Source: CAXBNB01 sp040151475
Lineage (GTDB): Bacteria; Bacteroidota; Bacteroidia; Cytophagales; Cyclobacteriaceae
DNA length: 64,000 bases
Direction of reading: 5' to 3'
NCBI RefSeq assembly: GCF_040151475.1
Contig: NZ_JBDKWG010000148.1
Span: 90,173-154,172, forward strand
The translations under genes were made by a program, and so were the position numbers. Below, piece after piece: positions 55,430 through 63,878 of this stretch. The notes under the pieces are model-generated. The model was not told where the DNA came from. It worked only from the letters and a program-made list of their open reading frames with translations, and searched no databases. The stretch's first letter is position 1. The number at the start of each line of letters is the position of its first letter.

Positions 55430-55447
55430 TTTGAAGTAAATTTGAAG
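55430..55447 (-). promoter_or_regulatory. Putative OmpR-type regulator binding site upstream of the barrel gene
   Basis: Direct repeat of TTTGAAG (plus-strand view) at 55430-55436 and 55441-55447 with 4 bp between, an 11-bp period like PhoB/OmpR sites. The same element occurs at 57469-57486 and 19 of 20 bases match, including the trailing CT. It lies 65-82 bp upstream of GTG 55365. Confidence 0.6.
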
Positions 55448-55450
55448 CTG

Positions 55451-56722
55451 TCAGAGCTTTTGAAATTGAATTGAGATTTTATGTTCTTTTGCTTCTTGTT
55501 GAAAGTTGTAATTGATATCAAACCCGCTGATATCACATATTTTTTTCACAATGGATAACCCCAGTCCTAATGACTCGCTGCTTTGGTTGTTTTTCTTGAA
55601 CCTGAAAAAATACTTTTCCGGCGACTCCACCGGTTTAATGCCTGTATTGGCTATAGAGAACCTCTTTTGATTCAATTCGATACGAATAGTTCCATTTGGA
55701 ATATTGTGTTTAACGGCATTTTGAAGCAGATTGGAAAAAAGAATTTCTGCAAGCGTGGAATCCATATTGATCAATATGTCTGCCTCAATATCAGTTGTTA
55801 CTTTTATTTCTTTCAACTCGGCTAATTCTATAAACTCTTTTACCATTTTATTGATGACACCTGAGATGTCTAATGGTTTCACATTGGCAAATTCAGCATT
55901 TTCTATTTTGGTTAAAAGCGAAATAGCCCGTTGTATTTTCGAGAGTTTTTGTATCGCTTTTTGAGCGGTTATCACCAGAGAAATTTGATTTTCAGGAAGG
56001 TTGGTTTCTTGAAGCAAAAGATCAAGTTTTCCATTGGCCACTGCCAGGGGGGTGCTGATTTCATGTGAAAGATTTTCGCCAAACTCTTTAAGGTTTTTAT
56101 AATCATTGATCGCCTTGGTAGTCATTTGATTGATAAACTTATTCAGGTTTTTAAACTCATAAGTGGAGGAGACCGGGAGCTGAATAGGTTTGGAGCTTTG
56201 AATACTAAATTTTTTCATTTCTATGAGCGAGACATGAAATGCACTTAAGAGCCATTTGGATATGAAAAAACTAAGCACTAATGAAAACGCAACAAGTACT
56301 AAAAACAAGATAACCATAGATCGTGTGGCACTATTTTTTGTGTCTTCGGGTTCTATTACGGTCTCGTATATGGAAAAATGATAGGTAGTGTCCTGAATGT
56401 TTCGGTAGGCATCAATCTTTCGTTGGATAATAACGGCTTTTGAATACCTGTGATAGGCGAGAGTGTCGGAAAATACAGTAGAATCTTTTATTGTTTTGGA
56501 TGACGGTATTTGATCAATATGTATTTTGTCTTGCATCAGAATTTTATAACTCACCCCTTTTTCCATCATATCTTTCAGATACCTTACTTTGTGAAGAAGT
56601 TCGAAATTGGTTTCTCGTTCTATTTCCTTAGAAAAAATATAGTATGTAACCATACCACCAATCCCGAATGCGACCAGGCTAATGATAAGGTAAACCAATA
56701 AGAATTTGTGAATTAGCCTCAT
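55451..56722 (-). CDS. Two-component sensor histidine kinase
   Basis: 423 residues. TM helix 7-30, short periplasmic sensor (about 31-135), TM helix (136-158), then HisKA with His in NLSHEISTPLAVANG (near 215) and HATPase with NLLQNAVKHNIPNG, IANTG and SLGLGLSIVKKI. It is a small orthodox kinase. Its ATG overlaps the stop of the response regulator (ATGA), so the pair is translationally coupled: regulator first, kinase second. The nearby barrel gene downstream ends the unit. The stimulus is not predictable. Confidence 0.93.
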   Translation of the reverse strand: MRLIHKFLLVYLIISLVAFGIGGMVTYYIFSKEIERETNFELLHKVRYLKDMMEKGVSYKILMQDKIHIDQIPSSKTIKDSTVFSDTLAYHRYSKAVIIQRKIDAYRNIQDTTYHFSIYETVIEPEDTKNSATRSMVILFLVLVAFSLVLSFFISKWLLSAFHVSLIEMKKFSIQSSKPIQLPVSSTYEFKNLNKFINQMTTKAINDYKNLKEFGENLSHEISTPLAVANGKLDLLLQETNLPENQISLVITAQKAIQKLSKIQRAISLLTKIENAEFANVKPLDISGVINKMVKEFIELAELKEIKVTTDIEADILINMDSTLAEILFSNLLQNAVKHNIPNGTIRIELNQKRFSIANTGIKPVESPEKYFFRFKKNNQSSESLGLGLSIVKKICDISGFDINYNFQQEAKEHKISIQFQKL

Positions 56723-57399
56723 TGCTCGGTTGAAAATTTATAGCCCATTCCGTATATAGTGCTGAGGTAATCAGCGCCTCCTGCGTTAGTAATTTTTTTT
56801 CTCAGGTTTTTGATATGTTGGTAAACAAAATCGTGCGAATCCAGAGAATCTGCAAAATCACCCCAAAGGTGTTCGGCAATAGCCTGTTTAGTAAGTATTC
56901 TGTTCTTATTGGCGATAAAATAAACCAATAGTTCGTACTCTTTTCGGGTAAACTCAAGAAGATGCATATTTACCTTAGCTTCACGGGTTTCAGGGTTGAT
57001 GGTGATTTCCTCAAACCGGATGAGGTTGTCTCCATCAAATTTTTTCCTTCTGTAAATTGACTTTATTCGTGCATTCAATTCAGGTAGGAAAAAGGGTTTG
57101 GTGATGTAATCATCTGCGCCATAATCAAGCCCTTGTATTTTGTCGTCCATCGAGTCTTTACCGGAAATAATCAATACTCCTGATTTGATGCCTCTTGATT
57201 TAATATGGCTGAGAATGTCCATTCCAGATCCGTCAGGCAACATGATGTCGAGCAAGATAATGTCGTAAAGAAAAGACGTGAGTTTATCCATGGCAGCACT
57301 TTTTGATTCTGCCAATTCACAAAGAAAGCCCTCCTGAGTCAGGTAGCTCTCCATGTTTTCCCTCAATTCGTTGTTGTCTTCTATTATCAGAATTTTCAT
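56719..57399 (-). CDS. OmpR/PhoB-family response regulator
   Basis: 226 residues from ATG 57399; TTG 57411 upstream is less likely. The receiver (1-118) has IIEDN acids, phospho-acceptor Asp in IILLDIMLPDGSG, and Lys in ITKPFFLPE. The winged-helix effector (about 130-226) shows LTKQAIAEHLWGD and DFVYQHIKNLRKKI, then GMGYKF. It should bind 7+4+7 direct repeats; one lies 70-87 bp upstream of its own start (57469-57486), suggesting autoregulation. Confidence 0.94.
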   Translation of the reverse strand: MKILIIEDNNELRENMESYLTQEGFLCELAESKSAAMDKLTSFLYDIILLDIMLPDGSGMDILSHIKSRGIKSGVLIISGKDSMDDKIQGLDYGADDYITKPFFLPELNARIKSIYRRKKFDGDNLIRFEEITINPETREAKVNMHLLEFTRKEYELLVYFIANKNRILTKQAIAEHLWGDFADSLDSHDFVYQHIKNLRKKITNAGGADYLSTIYGMGYKFSTEQ

Positions 57400-57468
57400 T
57401 TTTGAGATCAAATTATTTGCATGACCATTCCTTAAGGATCAATAATTTATACAAATTAAATATTTATT

Positions 57469-57486
57469 TTTGAAGGAAATTTGAAG
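57469..57486 (-). promoter_or_regulatory. Putative OmpR-type regulator binding site upstream of the two-component operon
   Basis: TTTGAAG at 57469-57475 and 57480-57486 with 4 bp between, in the same sense and context (GAAATTTGAAGCT) as the site at 55430-55447. It lies 70-87 bp upstream of ATG 57399. Confidence 0.6.
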
Positions 57487-57576
57487 CTACATTCAGCTAA
57501 GCTAGTTGAATTGATATTCTTAGAATTTGGTTTTTAGTCTCAGGATTAAATAATTTAGAGGAAACAATACTTGAAA

Positions 57577-57873
57577 ATGTTAGACAAACTCCCAAAATTC
57601 ACCCGTAATTTATACTTTCTTGGTGGAGTGATTTTTATTGTGTGGATGCTTTTCTTTGATGCCAACGACTTTTATTCTCAGTATCAGTTGAAGTCCAAGC
57701 TGAATGATCTGGAGCACCAAAGAGACCATTATCTGGAAGAAATAGAAAAAGTAAAAAAAGATCGTGAAGCCCTTTTGAATGACAAGTTGCAATTGGAGCG
57801 GTTTGCCAGAGAGAAATATTACATGAAAAAAGAAGGGGAAGAGGTGTTTATTATTGTTGAAGAAAATGAATAA
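57577..57873 (+). CDS. Septum formation initiator family protein (DivIC/FtsB-like)
   Basis: 98 residues from ATG 57577. One TM helix (about 12-28), then a coiled coil (about 38-78: KLNDLEHQRDHYLEEIEKVKKDREAL) with an RFAREKYYMKKEGEEVFII terminal block characteristic of DivIC/FtsB. It takes part in the FtsQLB-type complex that recruits late division proteins. It is divergent from the two-component operon, with the binding site lying between them, so regulation of both directions is possible. Confidence 0.9.
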   Translation: MLDKLPKFTRNLYFLGGVIFIVWMLFFDANDFYSQYQLKSKLNDLEHQRDHYLEEIEKVKKDREALLNDKLQLERFAREKYYMKKEGEEVFIIVEENE

Positions 57874-57888
57874 ATCAAACTATATCTC

Positions 57889-58413
57889 ATGAAGCATATT
57901 GTTCTTACGCTATTACTAACTTTTGTTTCCGGTTCGCTATTATTAGCGCAAAACCAAAACGATATTGACGAGCGGTCCGACTGGCAGGAAAGGATATTTA
58001 TGGGTGGAAATCTGGGGCTCCAATTTGGAACTCAAACCTATGTCAATGTTTCCCCAACAATGGGGTATAGAATAACCAATGCAGTATCTGCCGGAGTAGG
58101 TGTTTCATACATATATCAAAAAATCTATGATATATCCAGAACTCATTATGGAGGAAATGTGTTTGGAAGAGTTAAAATAGCCGATCCATTTTTTGCTATG
58201 GCTCAATACGAATATCTCAGTATTGATACTGGAATTGAAGGGAGGAGGCTTGGTTTGAAGAGTGTTTTGGTAGGTGGAGGAATTCAGCAGCCTTTGGGTG
58301 GCAAAGCAGTAGCGTCGTTTACAGTACTTTACAACCTGTCTTATGTGGAAGGTGAGCCAAGTGTTTACAACAGTCCGATCGTAATTGGAGGTGGAATCAC
58401 TTTGGGTTTCTAA
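57889..58413 (+). CDS. Small outer-membrane beta-barrel protein
   Basis: 174 residues with a signal peptide (1-20, ending LLAQ). The mature part is a short beta-barrel: MGGNLGLQFGTQTYVNVSPTMGYRI, AVSAGVGVSYIYQK, VGGGIQQPL and a terminal IGGGITLGF. Length fits an eight-stranded barrel. No function is known. It follows DivIC by 15 bp, so is co-transcribed. Its stop overlaps that of the convergent dehydrogenase gene by 4 bp. Confidence 0.82.
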   Translation: MKHIVLTLLLTFVSGSLLLAQNQNDIDERSDWQERIFMGGNLGLQFGTQTYVNVSPTMGYRITNAVSAGVGVSYIYQKIYDISRTHYGGNVFGRVKIADPFFAMAQYEYLSIDTGIEGRRLGLKSVLVGGGIQQPLGGKAVASFTVLYNLSYVEGEPSVYNSPIVIGGGITLGF

Positions 58414-59483
58414 AAATCCAATCCAAACTTATCAGCCAGAGATTTCAGGTCTTCAACTACAGGATCAAGTAAAGGAATTCCATTTTTCTTTCTTTCCAGT
58501 TCCATTTCTCTTTCAGGATCGCCGGGAATCACAACCCTTTCTTGTCCTTTGATTGTTTCTGCCTGCCTGAACCTGGTAATCCAGTTGTCAATATGGTCTA
58601 AAAACTCTTCTTTTGGTCTGAAAGCATCCACACGCATGGCACCAAAAAAATGACCAATACCTTCACCAACCGGATCGGCTGGTGGCTGTAAGAAACTAAC
58701 GAATGGAGGTACCCAGGGGCCATAGTTGGCACCAGAAAGTACAGCCGAAAATATATCCACAATAGAACCTAAAATATATCCTTTATGAGAACCGTGTTCT
58801 TTGTCACCTCCAAGGGGTAGCAATGCACCTCCATTTTTTACGCCAAAGGAATCGGTAGTAATAGCTCCGGATTGATCCTGTACCCACCCTGTAGGACAGT
58901 CCATTTTTTTGCGTTGTAAAATCTCCAGTTTTCCGTTGGCAGCAGTGGTTGTCGCCATGTCAGCTACAAAAGCCGGTTGGTTTTTGGTTGGTATAGCTAC
59001 AGAAATCGGGTTTGTTCCCAACAGTCTTTCTGTTGAAAATGTGGGTGAAACCAATGGGCTTGCGTTGGTCATTGAAATACCGATCATATCATGATCCAGA
59101 GCCATCATCGAGTGATAGCCTGCTATGCCATAGTGGTTTGAGTTTTTTACCGATACCCATCCTGTGCCTACGTTTTTTGCTTTTTCTATGGCTATTTCCA
59201 TAGCCTTTGGAGCTGCTACCAGACCTAGGGCTGCATCTCCATCCACCACTGCAGTAGAAGGTGTCTCATGAGTAATTTTAATAGTAGGATTCGTATTGAT
59301 TCTTTTTGCTTCCCAAAGTCTGATATATCCTGAAAGTCTTGCAATACCGTGAGAATCCACTCCCCTCAGATCAGCACTGATCAGCACTTTGGCTGCTAGC
59401 ACAGCTTGCTCTTGATTGTACCCGATTTTCAGGAAGACATCCAGTATAAATTTTTCTAATTTTTTATATGAATAGTTATTCAT
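58410..59483 (-). CDS. Ldh-family oxidoreductase (malate/L-lactate dehydrogenase type)
   Basis: 357 residues of the YlbC/DpkA-like Ldh_2 fold. DLRGVDSHGIARL (about 33-45) and NSNHYGIAGYHSMMA carry the conserved substrate-region histidines; TNASPLVSPTFSTERLLGTNPISVAIP and KGYILGSIVDIFSAVLSG are family blocks. It reduces or oxidises 2-oxo/2-hydroxy acids or cyclic imino acids with NAD(P)H in the cytoplasm. The exact substrate cannot be fixed by sequence. Its first 8 bp overlap the 3' end of the Ppx/GppA gene, so they are one transcript. Confidence 0.9.
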   Translation of the reverse strand: MNNYSYKKLEKFILDVFLKIGYNQEQAVLAAKVLISADLRGVDSHGIARLSGYIRLWEAKRINTNPTIKITHETPSTAVVDGDAALGLVAAPKAMEIAIEKAKNVGTGWVSVKNSNHYGIAGYHSMMALDHDMIGISMTNASPLVSPTFSTERLLGTNPISVAIPTKNQPAFVADMATTTAANGKLEILQRKKMDCPTGWVQDQSGAITTDSFGVKNGGALLPLGGDKEHGSHKGYILGSIVDIFSAVLSGANYGPWVPPFVSFLQPPADPVGEGIGHFFGAMRVDAFRPKEEFLDHIDNWITRFRQAETIKGQERVVIPGDPEREMELERKKNGIPLLDPVVEDLKSLADKFGLDF

Positions 59484-60420
59484 GTTTTAAAGTCTGATGT
59501 ATTGAGCCTGCCATGTCATTGTCGCCAAATAAAACTCCCTCTTTGAGTGCGTAAGCAGATACCCTCAGATTGACTATGCCCAATGTTTCAATAAGTAATT
59601 TTATCAATAGAGATGATACCACAATCATATCTACCCGCATGGCAATCATACCCGGGATTTGCATTCTCTCTTCTTTATTTTTTGTAATCAGATCGGTACA
59701 GATAGATTGGAAGTAGTCAATGGGAAGGTCACAATTTTGATTTGAAACAGCTTCACCTCCAACTTTCAGCAGGTACATATCTTCCAGAGTATCGAAAGAA
59801 CCTGCAGATCCTATGATTGCTTTTACCTGATACTTTCCACATACTTCAAACACCTCCGCCAGTTGCTCTTTTAGAAATGCATTCAGTCTGTCGATATCTT
59901 CGTTTGATATGGGATCGTGTTTGTGAAATTTATCCATCAATCTTTGCCCGCCAATCTCAAGACTTTTCATCCAAAGTGCCTCGTCTTTATTGGCTACAAT
60001 AAATTCAATGCTTCCACCTCCAATGTCTATAATGAGTTCGGGTTGAGTACCTATTTTAAGGAAATGTTTTACCCCCTGATAAATCAGATTTGCTTCTTCA
60101 TCCCCGGACAGTATTTGCACTTCAAAGCCTGTTTCAGTTAATACCTTTTGGATAAATTCATTTTTGTTTTGGGCATTTCTGACGGCACTGGTAGCCGTTA
60201 CAATCACATTTTCTACTTTGAATTTCTCAATAGTGGATTTATATTTCAATAGTGCCTGAATTGCCCTTTCGGCGGCATCATCGGCTATGATTCCTTTGGA
60301 AATGCCTCCTTTTCCCAGCCTGACGGCCAGTTTTTCTTTATGCAAAATTTCTTCAGTCAGCCTGTTTGCTATAATCAAATTGAATGTGTTGGTACCAATA
60401 TCTATTACGGCTTGAAGCAT
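59476..60420 (-). CDS. Ppx/GppA-family phosphatase
   Basis: 314 residues. The ASKHA-fold phosphate motifs VIDIGTNTFNLII (5-17) and IIDIGGGSIEFI (about 140-151) are clear, with SAVRNAQN between. This is the short, two-domain form without the C-terminal HD-like domain of E. coli Ppx (over 500 residues). It hydrolyses polyphosphate or pppGpp; the latter would link it to spoT. Product preference cannot be read. Divergent from the carboxylase gene. Confidence 0.92.
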   Translation of the reverse strand: MLQAVIDIGTNTFNLIIANRLTEEILHKEKLAVRLGKGGISKGIIADDAAERAIQALLKYKSTIEKFKVENVIVTATSAVRNAQNKNEFIQKVLTETGFEVQILSGDEEANLIYQGVKHFLKIGTQPELIIDIGGGSIEFIVANKDEALWMKSLEIGGQRLMDKFHKHDPISNEDIDRLNAFLKEQLAEVFEVCGKYQVKAIIGSAGSFDTLEDMYLLKVGGEAVSNQNCDLPIDYFQSICTDLITKNKEERMQIPGMIAMRVDMIVVSSLLIKLLIETLGIVNLRVSAYALKEGVLFGDNDMAGSIHQTLKHE

Positions 60421-60542
60421 CTTCTGAAATTTTTAGGGCGAATTTAGAAACAAAATGCGAATCAGGTTAAGGAATGGCAAAATGTATTTAGCAGATTCAT
60501 AAATGATGTGACAACTTTCATATAGAAAATGCCATTACACGC

Positions 60543-60550
60543 TATATTTG
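60543..60550 (+). promoter_or_regulatory. Candidate -7 box for the carboxylase gene
   Basis: TATATTTG (TAnnTTTG) 23 bp before ATG 60574. It lies within the upstream part of the longer open frame from 60529, which argues for ATG 60574 as the start. No TTG element is well placed. Confidence 0.4.
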
Positions 60551-60573
60551 GACATTCACTAATAGCGGGGACA

Positions 60574-62130
60574 ATGACTTTGAAAAGTACGGAAGAAAAA
60601 ATTGCGCATCTTGAAAGCCTCAATCAGGAGGCACTCCTAGGCGGTGGTCAGAAGAGAATAGATGCGCAGCATGCCAAAGGAAAGCTTACTGCCAGAGAGC
60701 GCATTGACTTGCTGCTTGATCCGGGTAGTTTTCAGGAAGTAGGTAAGTTGGTCACTCACAGGGCAACAGATTTTGGTCTCGATAAGCAAGTTTATTTGGG
60801 AGACGGAGTAGTGACTGGTTATGGCGAAATCGAAGGAAGGCTCATCTATGTTTTTAGTCAGGATTTCACGGTTTTCGGAGGGTCACTTTCTGAAACTTAC
60901 GCTGAAAAAATTGTTAAGATAATGGACATGGCCATGCAAAATGGAGCTCCAATTATTGGATTGAATGATTCCGGTGGAGCAAGGATTCAGGAAGGAGTGG
61001 TGTCCCTGGGTGGCTATGCTGATATTTTTTATAGAAATACTTTGGCATCCGGAGTGATTCCACAGATTTCAGCAATTATGGGGCCTTGTGCAGGCGGAGC
61101 GGTTTATTCTCCAGCCATCACGGATTTTATTTTGATGGTGGAAAACACGTCCTATATGTTTGTGACCGGACCCAACGTAGTGAAAACAGTAACTCAGGAA
61201 GATGTCACATCAGAAGAATTGGGAGGGGCATCTACCCATAGCACCAAGAGTGGGGTGACTCACTTTTCTTGTGCCAATGAAGTGGAGTGCATCAGGAATA
61301 TCAGGCAATTGCTGAGCTACATGCCTCAAAACTGTGAAGAGGAAGCGGAAAGACTTCCCTATAGCGAACAATCGGAACTTCGGGAAGTGCTGGATACCAT
61401 TGTTCCTGCTAATCCAAACCAGCCTTACGATATGAAGGAGGTAATAGAAGGGATAGTAGATGGAGATTCTTTTTTTGAAGTGCATAAAAATTTTGCTGAA
61501 AATATTGTAGTAGGGTTTGCCCGGTTGGGAGGTAGAAGCATTGGTATAGTTGCCAATCAACCGGCTAGTTTGGCCGGAGTATTAGACATTCATTCCAGTA
61601 CTAAGGCAGCTCGATTTGTTCGTTTTTGCGATTGCTTCAATATCCCATTGCTGGTATTGGAAGATGTTCCGGGATTTTTGCCAGGTACGGATCAGGAATG
61701 GAATGCTATCATTACCAATGGCGCAAAATTGCTTTATGCATTTAGCGAAGCGACTGTACCAAGAGTGACGGTGATCACGAGAAAAGCCTATGGTGGTGCA
61801 TATGATGTCATGAACTCCAAGCATATAGGTGCGGATATGAATTTCGCCTGGCCGACTGCTGAAATAGCAGTAATGGGTGCCAAAGGAGCTACAGAAATCA
61901 TCTTTAAAAAGGAAATTCAGGAGGCAGCAAATCCTGAAGCCAAGTTGCAGGAAAAGATTGATGAATATACCGAAAAATTTGCCAATCCTTACATTGCAGC
62001 AGGCCGTGGATATATTGATGAAGTCATACTGCCGCACAATACCAGAAGTAAATTGATGACTTCTTTTAAGATGTTGGAAAACAAAGTGGCTAAATTGCCA
62101 AGAAAGAAACACGGGAATATCCCTTTATAA
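60574..62130 (+). CDS. Acyl-CoA carboxylase beta (carboxyltransferase) subunit
   Basis: 518 residues from ATG 60574, the usual length of propionyl-CoA carboxylase beta; the frame is open to ATG 60529 but that part contains a promoter box. The carboxyltransferase fold has GGARIQEGV and GPCAGGAVYSPAI (N-lobe oxyanion region), VTQEDVTSEELGGASTH, and C-lobe VPGFLPGTDQE and KAYGGAYDVM. It carboxylates propionyl- or related acyl-CoA with biotin-CO2 from an alpha subunit not in this window. It probably feeds methylmalonyl-CoA metabolism. Confidence 0.93.
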   Translation: MTLKSTEEKIAHLESLNQEALLGGGQKRIDAQHAKGKLTARERIDLLLDPGSFQEVGKLVTHRATDFGLDKQVYLGDGVVTGYGEIEGRLIYVFSQDFTVFGGSLSETYAEKIVKIMDMAMQNGAPIIGLNDSGGARIQEGVVSLGGYADIFYRNTLASGVIPQISAIMGPCAGGAVYSPAITDFILMVENTSYMFVTGPNVVKTVTQEDVTSEELGGASTHSTKSGVTHFSCANEVECIRNIRQLLSYMPQNCEEEAERLPYSEQSELREVLDTIVPANPNQPYDMKEVIEGIVDGDSFFEVHKNFAENIVVGFARLGGRSIGIVANQPASLAGVLDIHSSTKAARFVRFCDCFNIPLLVLEDVPGFLPGTDQEWNAIITNGAKLLYAFSEATVPRVTVITRKAYGGAYDVMNSKHIGADMNFAWPTAEIAVMGAKGATEIIFKKEIQEAANPEAKLQEKIDEYTEKFANPYIAAGRGYIDEVILPHNTRSKLMTSFKMLENKVAKLPRKKHGNIPL

Positions 62131-62137
62131 GTCTTTG

Positions 62138-62265
62138 ACTGTTAACTGTAACTTTAACCATTAACCTAAAAAATGAAAGTGGAATTATACTAAGGGAACG
62201 TTCCTGTTTTAGAGAAAGCTTAGGAATTAGCTTTCAACTTTTCACTTTCGACTTTTACCTTTCAA
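62138..62265. repeat. Degenerate heptad repeats in two clusters
   Basis: Cluster one (62138-62165) reads as four 7-bp units ACTGTTA, ACTGTAA, CTTTAAC, CATTAAC. Cluster two (62231-62265) as five units CTTTCAA, CTTTTCA, CTTTCGA, CTTTTAC, CTTTCAA. Both are pyrimidine-rich with a strict 7-bp period. They fill the gap between the carboxylase and M42 peptidase genes, where the peptidase promoter should be. Confidence 0.55.
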
Positions 62266-62275
62266 TAGAGAAAAT

Positions 62276-63346
62276 ATGGATAAAAAAAGTAAAAAATTCT
62301 TATACGAATATTTAAACAACGCATCACCTACCGGCTTTGAAAGCTCGGGACAAAAAATATGGTTGGAATATATGAAACCATACATCGACACTTACATTTC
62401 TGATACCTATGGTACTCTGGTAGGTGTGATCAATCCTGATCATAAGTACAAAGTAGTGATCGAGGCTCATGCCGATGAGATTGCCTGGTTTGTCAATTAT
62501 ATTACTGATGATGGATACATCTATGTGGTGAGAAATGGCGGCTCTGACCACATGATCGCACCGTCCAAAAGAGTAAACATCCATACGTCCAAAGGTGTGG
62601 TGAAAGGTATATTTGGTTGGCCTGCAATCCATGTAAGGGTTGGGAAGGAAGAAACAAAACCAGAAGTGAAAAACATCTTCATCGACGTGGGATGTACTTC
62701 CAAAAAACAAGTAGAAAAGCTCGGCATACACGTAGGCTCTGTAGTGACCTTCGATGACGAGTTGATGGATTTGAATAAAAAGTATGTTACCGGACGTGCG
62801 CTTGATAACCGGGTAGGAGGGTTTATGATTGCAGAGGTAGCCAGAAGGCTAAAGGAAAGCAAAACAGAACTTCCATTTGGACTCTATGTGGTGAATGCCG
62901 TGCAGGAGGAAATCGGCCTTCGGGGTGCGGAAATGATAGCGGCACGCATCAAGCCCGATGTAGCCATTATTACAGACGTATGCCATGACACTACTTCGCC
63001 AATGTACGACAAAAAAGTAAGTGGAGACCACAAATCCGGCGATGGACCGGTGCTTACTTATGGGCCTGCGGTGCAAAACAATTTGCTGGAAATGATCATC
63101 TCAGTGGCTGAAAAACAAAAGATACCGTTTCAGCGAGCAGCAGCTTCCCGATCTACCGGGACAGACACTGATGCTTTCGCTTACTCCAACGAAGGAGTGG
63201 CATCTGCACTGATTTCATTACCACTCAAGTATATGCATACTACGGTAGAAACCGTGCATTATGACGACATAGAAAATGTCATAAAACTGATGCTTGAGTT
63301 TTTGAAGAATTTAAAATCTGGACATGATTTCAGGTATATTAAGTAG
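62276..63346 (+). CDS. M42-family metallopeptidase (glutamyl/tetrahedral aminopeptidase type)
   Basis: 356 residues. Metal and catalytic motifs are visible: EAHADEIAW (His ligand, about 63-71), GRALDNRVGG (bridging Asp), VQEEIGLRGAEM (catalytic Glu), ITDVCHD (Asp) and a late HTTVETV (His). The family forms large tetrahedral dodecamers that trim peptides in the cytoplasm. ATG 62276 is preceded by heptad repeats. Specificity (acidic versus general aminopeptidase) is not evident. Confidence 0.93.
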   Translation: MDKKSKKFLYEYLNNASPTGFESSGQKIWLEYMKPYIDTYISDTYGTLVGVINPDHKYKVVIEAHADEIAWFVNYITDDGYIYVVRNGGSDHMIAPSKRVNIHTSKGVVKGIFGWPAIHVRVGKEETKPEVKNIFIDVGCTSKKQVEKLGIHVGSVVTFDDELMDLNKKYVTGRALDNRVGGFMIAEVARRLKESKTELPFGLYVVNAVQEEIGLRGAEMIAARIKPDVAIITDVCHDTTSPMYDKKVSGDHKSGDGPVLTYGPAVQNNLLEMIISVAEKQKIPFQRAAASRSTGTDTDAFAYSNEGVASALISLPLKYMHTTVETVHYDDIENVIKLMLEFLKNLKSGHDFRYIK

Positions 63347-63480
63347 GGTGTGATTTTGGAGTGTCAACGTAAAGTGGATAGGGGAATAATTATCACACAA
63401 GTGTTTGTTTTATTTAGTGCTACAAGTTATTGTCAGTCAATTTATACTAACTTCATATGTAATTTTACAATCACAACGAT

Positions 63481-63870
63481 ATGAGTTCTGAACAAATAAT
63501 TTCTCTCATTTTTGATGGTTTAAGAAGCCTGGCAATTGCTACAGCTTCAATTGTTGGAATTTATGGTATCAACTCATGGAGGAAGGAAACTCGATGGAAG
63601 AGAAAATATGAGCTAGCAGAAGAAGTGTTAGCTCTTGTCTATGAAGCTAAGGAGGATATTGCTATGATTCGTCATTCTTTTAGCGGTGTTGGTGAGGGGA
63701 GAACTCGAAAAAGAGGAAAGCATGAATCGGATGAGGAACGTGAAATTAGGGATTATGCTTACGTAACAGTTGAACGTACAAACAATGTAAATGAGACATT
63801 TAGTAAACTTCAGTCTTTAAAATTCCGATTTGCTGCTGTGTTTGATCAGTCCAATACGGATTTAATATAA
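63481..63870 (+). CDS. Short membrane-anchored protein, possibly truncated by the adjacent IS element
   Basis: 129 residues. One TM helix (about 14-30), then a charged helical region (WKRKYELAEEVLALVYEAKEDIAMIRHSF) with many Arg, Lys and Glu. No family is recognised. It ends DQSNTDLI with a TAA only 8 bp before the IS hairpin at 63879. The last few codons (GATTTAATATAA) are A+T-rich and may belong to the IS end, so the natural C-terminus may have been lost. Alternatively it is a complete small protein and the IS landed just behind it. Confidence 0.6.
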   Translation: MSSEQIISLIFDGLRSLAIATASIVGIYGINSWRKETRWKRKYELAEEVLALVYEAKEDIAMIRHSFSGVGEGRTRKRGKHESDEEREIRDYAYVTVERTNNVNETFSKLQSLKFRFAAVFDQSNTDLI

Positions 63871-63878
63871 CTTAAAAT

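Noticed and set aside
55366..55536. N-terminal extension of the barrel protein to 55536
   Set aside because: The leader is Ser/Asn-rich, overlaps the kinase gene and the regulator site, and would bury the signal peptide at residue 60.
60529..60573. ATG 60529 as start of the carboxylase subunit
   Set aside because: A TATATTTG box lies inside this extension and family members begin near MTLKSTEEK.
61582..62112. 176-codon minus-strand frame over the carboxylase gene
   Set aside because: It is antisense to a complete carboxyltransferase and has no family motif.
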